Positions 14,777 through 18,120 of a stretch of DNA of 18,120 nt are shown here, in pieces; position 1 is the first letter of the stretch; each line of letters opens with the position of its first letter. The stretch comes from CAIOZW01 sp049317725 (GTDB lineage: Bacteria; Acidobacteriota; Blastocatellia; RBC074): assembly GCA_049317725.1 (NCBI GenBank), contig JBMOHS010000077.1:1-18120 (forward strand). The letters run 5' to 3'. The position numbers and the translations under genes were made by a program. The notes beneath the pieces are model-generated. The model saw only the letters and a program-made list of their open reading frames with translations. It did not search any database and was not told the origin of the DNA.

Positions 14777-14798
14777 GGGCCACTTCTCAAGGTGGCCC
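14777..14798 (-). terminator. Hairpin, possibly the former terminator of the LemA-like gene
   Basis: GGGCCACTT (14777-14785) pairs with AGGTGGCCC (14790-14798) with one G-T pair, around a CTCA loop. No T-run follows on the minus strand. It now lies about 195 bases after the LemA-like stop codon, but without the inserted 151-bp element it would be about 40 bases away, a normal distance for an end-of-gene structure. Confidence 0.4.
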
Positions 14799-14839
14799 CG
14801 GGGTGCCTACCAATGCATTGCTTCACCCATCATCTATTC

Positions 14840-14990
14840 GTAACTACTCACGGCATCAATGAACTTCAAGGAATCCGATGTTCTTCTCGGTGACCTCTGT
14901 GCCTTGGTGGTGCAATCATCTCTTCCGTTCGATCGTTGGTCGCTGGTTAGCCCAGTCCAATTTTTGATCTTCCTCTCCGTGAGTAGTTAC
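14840..14990. mobile_element. 151-bp MITE-like element with 14-bp terminal inverted repeats
   Basis: GTAACTACTCACGG (14840-14853) is repeated exactly in reverse complement as CCGTGAGTAGTTAC (14977-14990). The eight bases just outside, ATCTATTC (14832-14839) and ATTTATTC (14991-14998), match at seven of eight positions and look like a target-site duplication. Terminal GTAA and 8-bp duplications are features of the IS66 family, so this could be a non-autonomous relative; that link is inference. The inside has no transposase. It contains the phrase GGTGACCTCTGTGCCTTGG, which resembles a type of repeat seen between genes in many bacterial genomes. The right-hand duplication includes the stop codon of the LemA-like gene. 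Confidence 0.7.
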
Positions 14991-14992
14991 AT

Positions 14993-15880
14993 TTATTCGG
15001 CCGTGATTGCGGATTCCATCTTCGTATAACCCAGCCCATAAGCGACCAGGGCGTAGGGCAGGCGAAGGAGGGCTTCGTTATAGCCCTCGACGGCGGCGGC
15101 ATAGTCTTTCCGAAAACGCCCGGTAACGGTCAAGTTGTTCTTGTAATCATCGAAGAGGCGAAGGTAGGCGTCATTGGCCTTGAGATCGGTGTTGGTATCG
15201 GCAAACTCAATGAGGGCCGTGTCGTTCTGTTGCAGCTCCCCATAAGAGCGAAGGATCGCCTCGGTGTCCTTCTCTTTGCTGGCAGTGCCGAGTTGCTCAG
15301 AGATGGCCCCGATGGTCTTGGTCAGCTCGAACTCTTTCTTGAGAATGGCCTGGGCCGTGGCGAGGACCTTCTCGGCACCCTGGGCTTGGCGTCCCATCGA
15401 GGTGACGACCTCGGCCCAGAGCCGGTCGGCGAGCTGCCGGCGACGATCGATCTCATTTTTGGTATAGGGGAAGAGCCGCTCGACTGGGTAGAAGCGGCGA
15501 TTCTCTTCGAACTCGACCCACTGCCACTCCTTCCCGCTGGTTGGTGGGGCAAACTTCAGGCGAGTCGACTTGTTGGGAAAGGTGGCGCTGGCGGGCGTTC
15601 GCTCACGAACCGTGACGAGCGCCTTCCCATCCGGCTCCATGACCACGGAGACAAGTTCGACTACCCCATCGAGTTCCGAAACGATGGCGCTGACGGGAGA
15701 TTCGCTGATGGCGTTGAGCCGCCGTGCAATGCTGAAATAGACTTCATCCTGCGGCATCTCTTTGGCAGCCGTCCCCTGGGCCAATCCTTCTCCGGGCAAC
15801 CCTGCCAGCAAGAGTCCAGCCAACAGCAGAACGCATCGTCTCCGAACACCCCACCCCGCAGTTCTTTGTCTCGTGCACAT
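14993..15880 (-). CDS. Secreted protein with a LemA-like C-terminal domain
   Basis: A 295-residue exported protein. It starts with basic residues and a hydrophobic core (VLLLAGLLLAGLPG, 17-30), with likely cleavage around GLAQ (residue 35). Residues 40-140 are unassigned and partly beta-rich (VELVSVVMEPDGKALVTVRER, WQWVEFEENRRFYPVERL). Residues about 145-290 are helical, and the end resembles LemA: TDLKANDAYLRLFDDYKNNL (231-250), then GRFRKDYAAAVEGYNEALLRLPYALVAYGLGY, which parallels the LemA pattern of YPDLKAN, a paired helix with RRRYNEAV, and FPSNLVAGLLGF. Classic LemA has an N-terminal membrane helix facing outward and no such N-terminal domain. The ATG at 15880 was chosen for AAGGGGA eight bases upstream; the frame extends to 16000 without support. 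Function unknown, perhaps envelope-related. Its stop codon lies in the target duplication of the mobile element. Confidence 0.78.
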   Translation of the reverse strand: MCTRQRTAGWGVRRRCVLLLAGLLLAGLPGEGLAQGTAAKEMPQDEVYFSIARRLNAISESPVSAIVSELDGVVELVSVVMEPDGKALVTVRERTPASATFPNKSTRLKFAPPTSGKEWQWVEFEENRRFYPVERLFPYTKNEIDRRRQLADRLWAEVVTSMGRQAQGAEKVLATAQAILKKEFELTKTIGAISEQLGTASKEKDTEAILRSYGELQQNDTALIEFADTNTDLKANDAYLRLFDDYKNNLTVTGRFRKDYAAAVEGYNEALLRLPYALVAYGLGYTKMESAITAE

Positions 15881-16218
15881 GAAATCGATCCCCTTATCTG
15901 AAAGGAGGCACCGGGAGGTCCCCCCAGCTCTGATGTTGGCGCTTGCGCACCGATCGCCCCCTCTCTGCTTCATTGAGTACCGGTACAAGAGGGCTTGCAC
16001 TTAACCCGTCTCATTATTTATCGTGAGACCGGTCTGTTTCAACTGTAGACTTGACGTCCACTCCTTTGCGGGTCATTGACCAGTCGCTTCAGTTGCCCAC
16101 CTCGGGGCGTCGGAAATTCTCGCCGCCATCGAGGATCTGTTCTGGAGGAAGGGAACTTCTGCTCCACGCCAGCATACTTTCAGTCGCTATCGACGGATCC
16201 ATCGAAAGGAGCCATCTT
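15881..16218. other. Divergent gene-free region between the LemA-like gene and hflX
   Basis: This 338-base region holds control signals for two divergent genes. On the plus strand TTGCAC (15995-16000) is followed 17 bases later by TTATCG, a poor -10, so the hflX promoter is not firmly identified. GTCTCA (16008-16013) and TGAGAC (16024-16029) form a 6+6 inverted repeat around the AT-rich TTATTTATCG, a possible operator. Two 10-bp palindromes, GTACCGGTAC (15977-15986) and AGACCGGTCT (16026-16035), are present. The hflX frame is open from 16051, but its translation there has no family similarity. Confidence 0.45.

Positions 16219-16221
<3 letters not shown>
16205..16221 (+). promoter_or_regulatory. 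hflX ribosome-binding site with apparent ATC start
   Basis: AAAGGAG (16205-16211) is a full Shine-Dalgarno. Seven bases later, in the hflX frame, stands ATC (16219-16221), giving IAQVEGKTLGLKANQ, which begins where HflX proteins of this long type begin. No ATG, GTG or TTG is in frame between 16096 and this point. Confidence 0.55.
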
Positions 16222-17967
<1,746 letters not shown>

Positions 17968-18040
17968 GCGAGCAGGAACGTGGAACAGGCGCTTCTCCCC
18001 CTCTCACCTTGATCTGAGATGGATCTTGCTTCTTTGCCCG

Positions 18041-18069
18041 TTGTGAAATGGAGACCCCATCGATATAAT
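18041..18069 (+). promoter_or_regulatory. Putative promoter for a gene beyond the window
   Basis: TTGTGA (18041-18046) and a perfect TATAAT (18064-18069) are separated by exactly 17 bases, following the end of hflX. Transcription would begin near 18076 on the plus strand. No start codon with a ribosome-binding site appears in the remaining 45 bases, so the gene or RNA it serves lies outside this window. Confidence 0.6.
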
Positions 18070-18120
18070 TAAAGCTTTCCATCTGTTTGCCAGATGCGGG
18101 GAACAGTCGCTTCTTGATCG

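Noticed and set aside
14859..15029. 56-codon open frame inside the MITE-like element running into the LemA-like gene
   Set aside because: No ribosome-binding site, antisense to the gene end, and no transposase-like residues.
15977..16035. Two CCGG-centred 10-bp palindromes as a paired operator
   Set aside because: Ten-base palindromes are frequent by chance and their flanks differ; noted within the intergenic entry only.
16051..16218. Coding extension of hflX from TTG 16051
   Set aside because: No Shine-Dalgarno before the TTG and the extra 56 residues have no resemblance to HflX proteins; kept only as a fallback start.

Overview
This is an 18.1 kb stretch of GC-rich bacterial chromosome, densely packed with housekeeping and metabolic genes. 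No rRNA, tRNA, CRISPR array, phage or intact insertion sequence was seen. The menaquinone genes belong to the futalosine route. Together with a secreted PIG-L deacetylase, a glutaryl-CoA dehydrogenase, an extended HflX and many GTG/TTG starts, this fits a free-living Gram-negative-type bacterium. Acidobacteriota is my best guess, inferred from gene style only and held with low confidence.

Layout. (1) 1-2471, minus strand: dprA (DNA uptake/recombination), a 500-bp gene-free gap, then larB (nickel-pincer cofactor synthesis, without larC or larE in view). (2) 2690-7174, plus strand: a compact operon of ubiX, mqnP, a thioredoxin-fold protein, mqnE and mqnD. A strong sigma70-type promoter precedes it, overlapped by a perfect 8+8 palindrome. 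The operon supplies the radical-SAM, naphthoate-forming, prenylation and prenyl-FMN steps of menaquinone synthesis; mqnA, mqnB, mqnC, the UbiD-type decarboxylase and the final methyltransferase must lie elsewhere. (3) 7199-11892, minus strand, transcribed right to left: an ECHDC3-like crotonase, a secreted NTF2-like/FKBP fusion, aguB and aguA (agmatine to putrescine), and a cation diffusion facilitator. (4) 12068-13027, plus strand: a secreted PIG-L (LmbE) deacetylase ending in a bidirectional terminator shared with the next block. (5) 13100-15880, minus strand: a LemA-like secreted protein, then a ribbon-helix-helix protein directly followed by gcdH. (6) 16219-17967, plus strand: hflX, then a good promoter for a gene beyond the window.

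The genes are mostly recognisable; the unusual material is between them. There is a hairpin between the Shine-Dalgarno and the GTG start of ubiX that would bring the two to normal distance. The ubiX promoter carries a palindromic operator. A 151-bp MITE-like element with 14-bp perfect terminal repeats and a near-perfect 8-bp target duplication sits at the stop codon of the LemA-like gene. The hflX gene seems to lack a standard start codon where its family begins and instead has ATC after a perfect Shine-Dalgarno. A 45-bp tract of 9-mer repeats replaces the ribosome-binding region of aguB. I do not see a clear multi-gene undescribed defence or metabolic system here.
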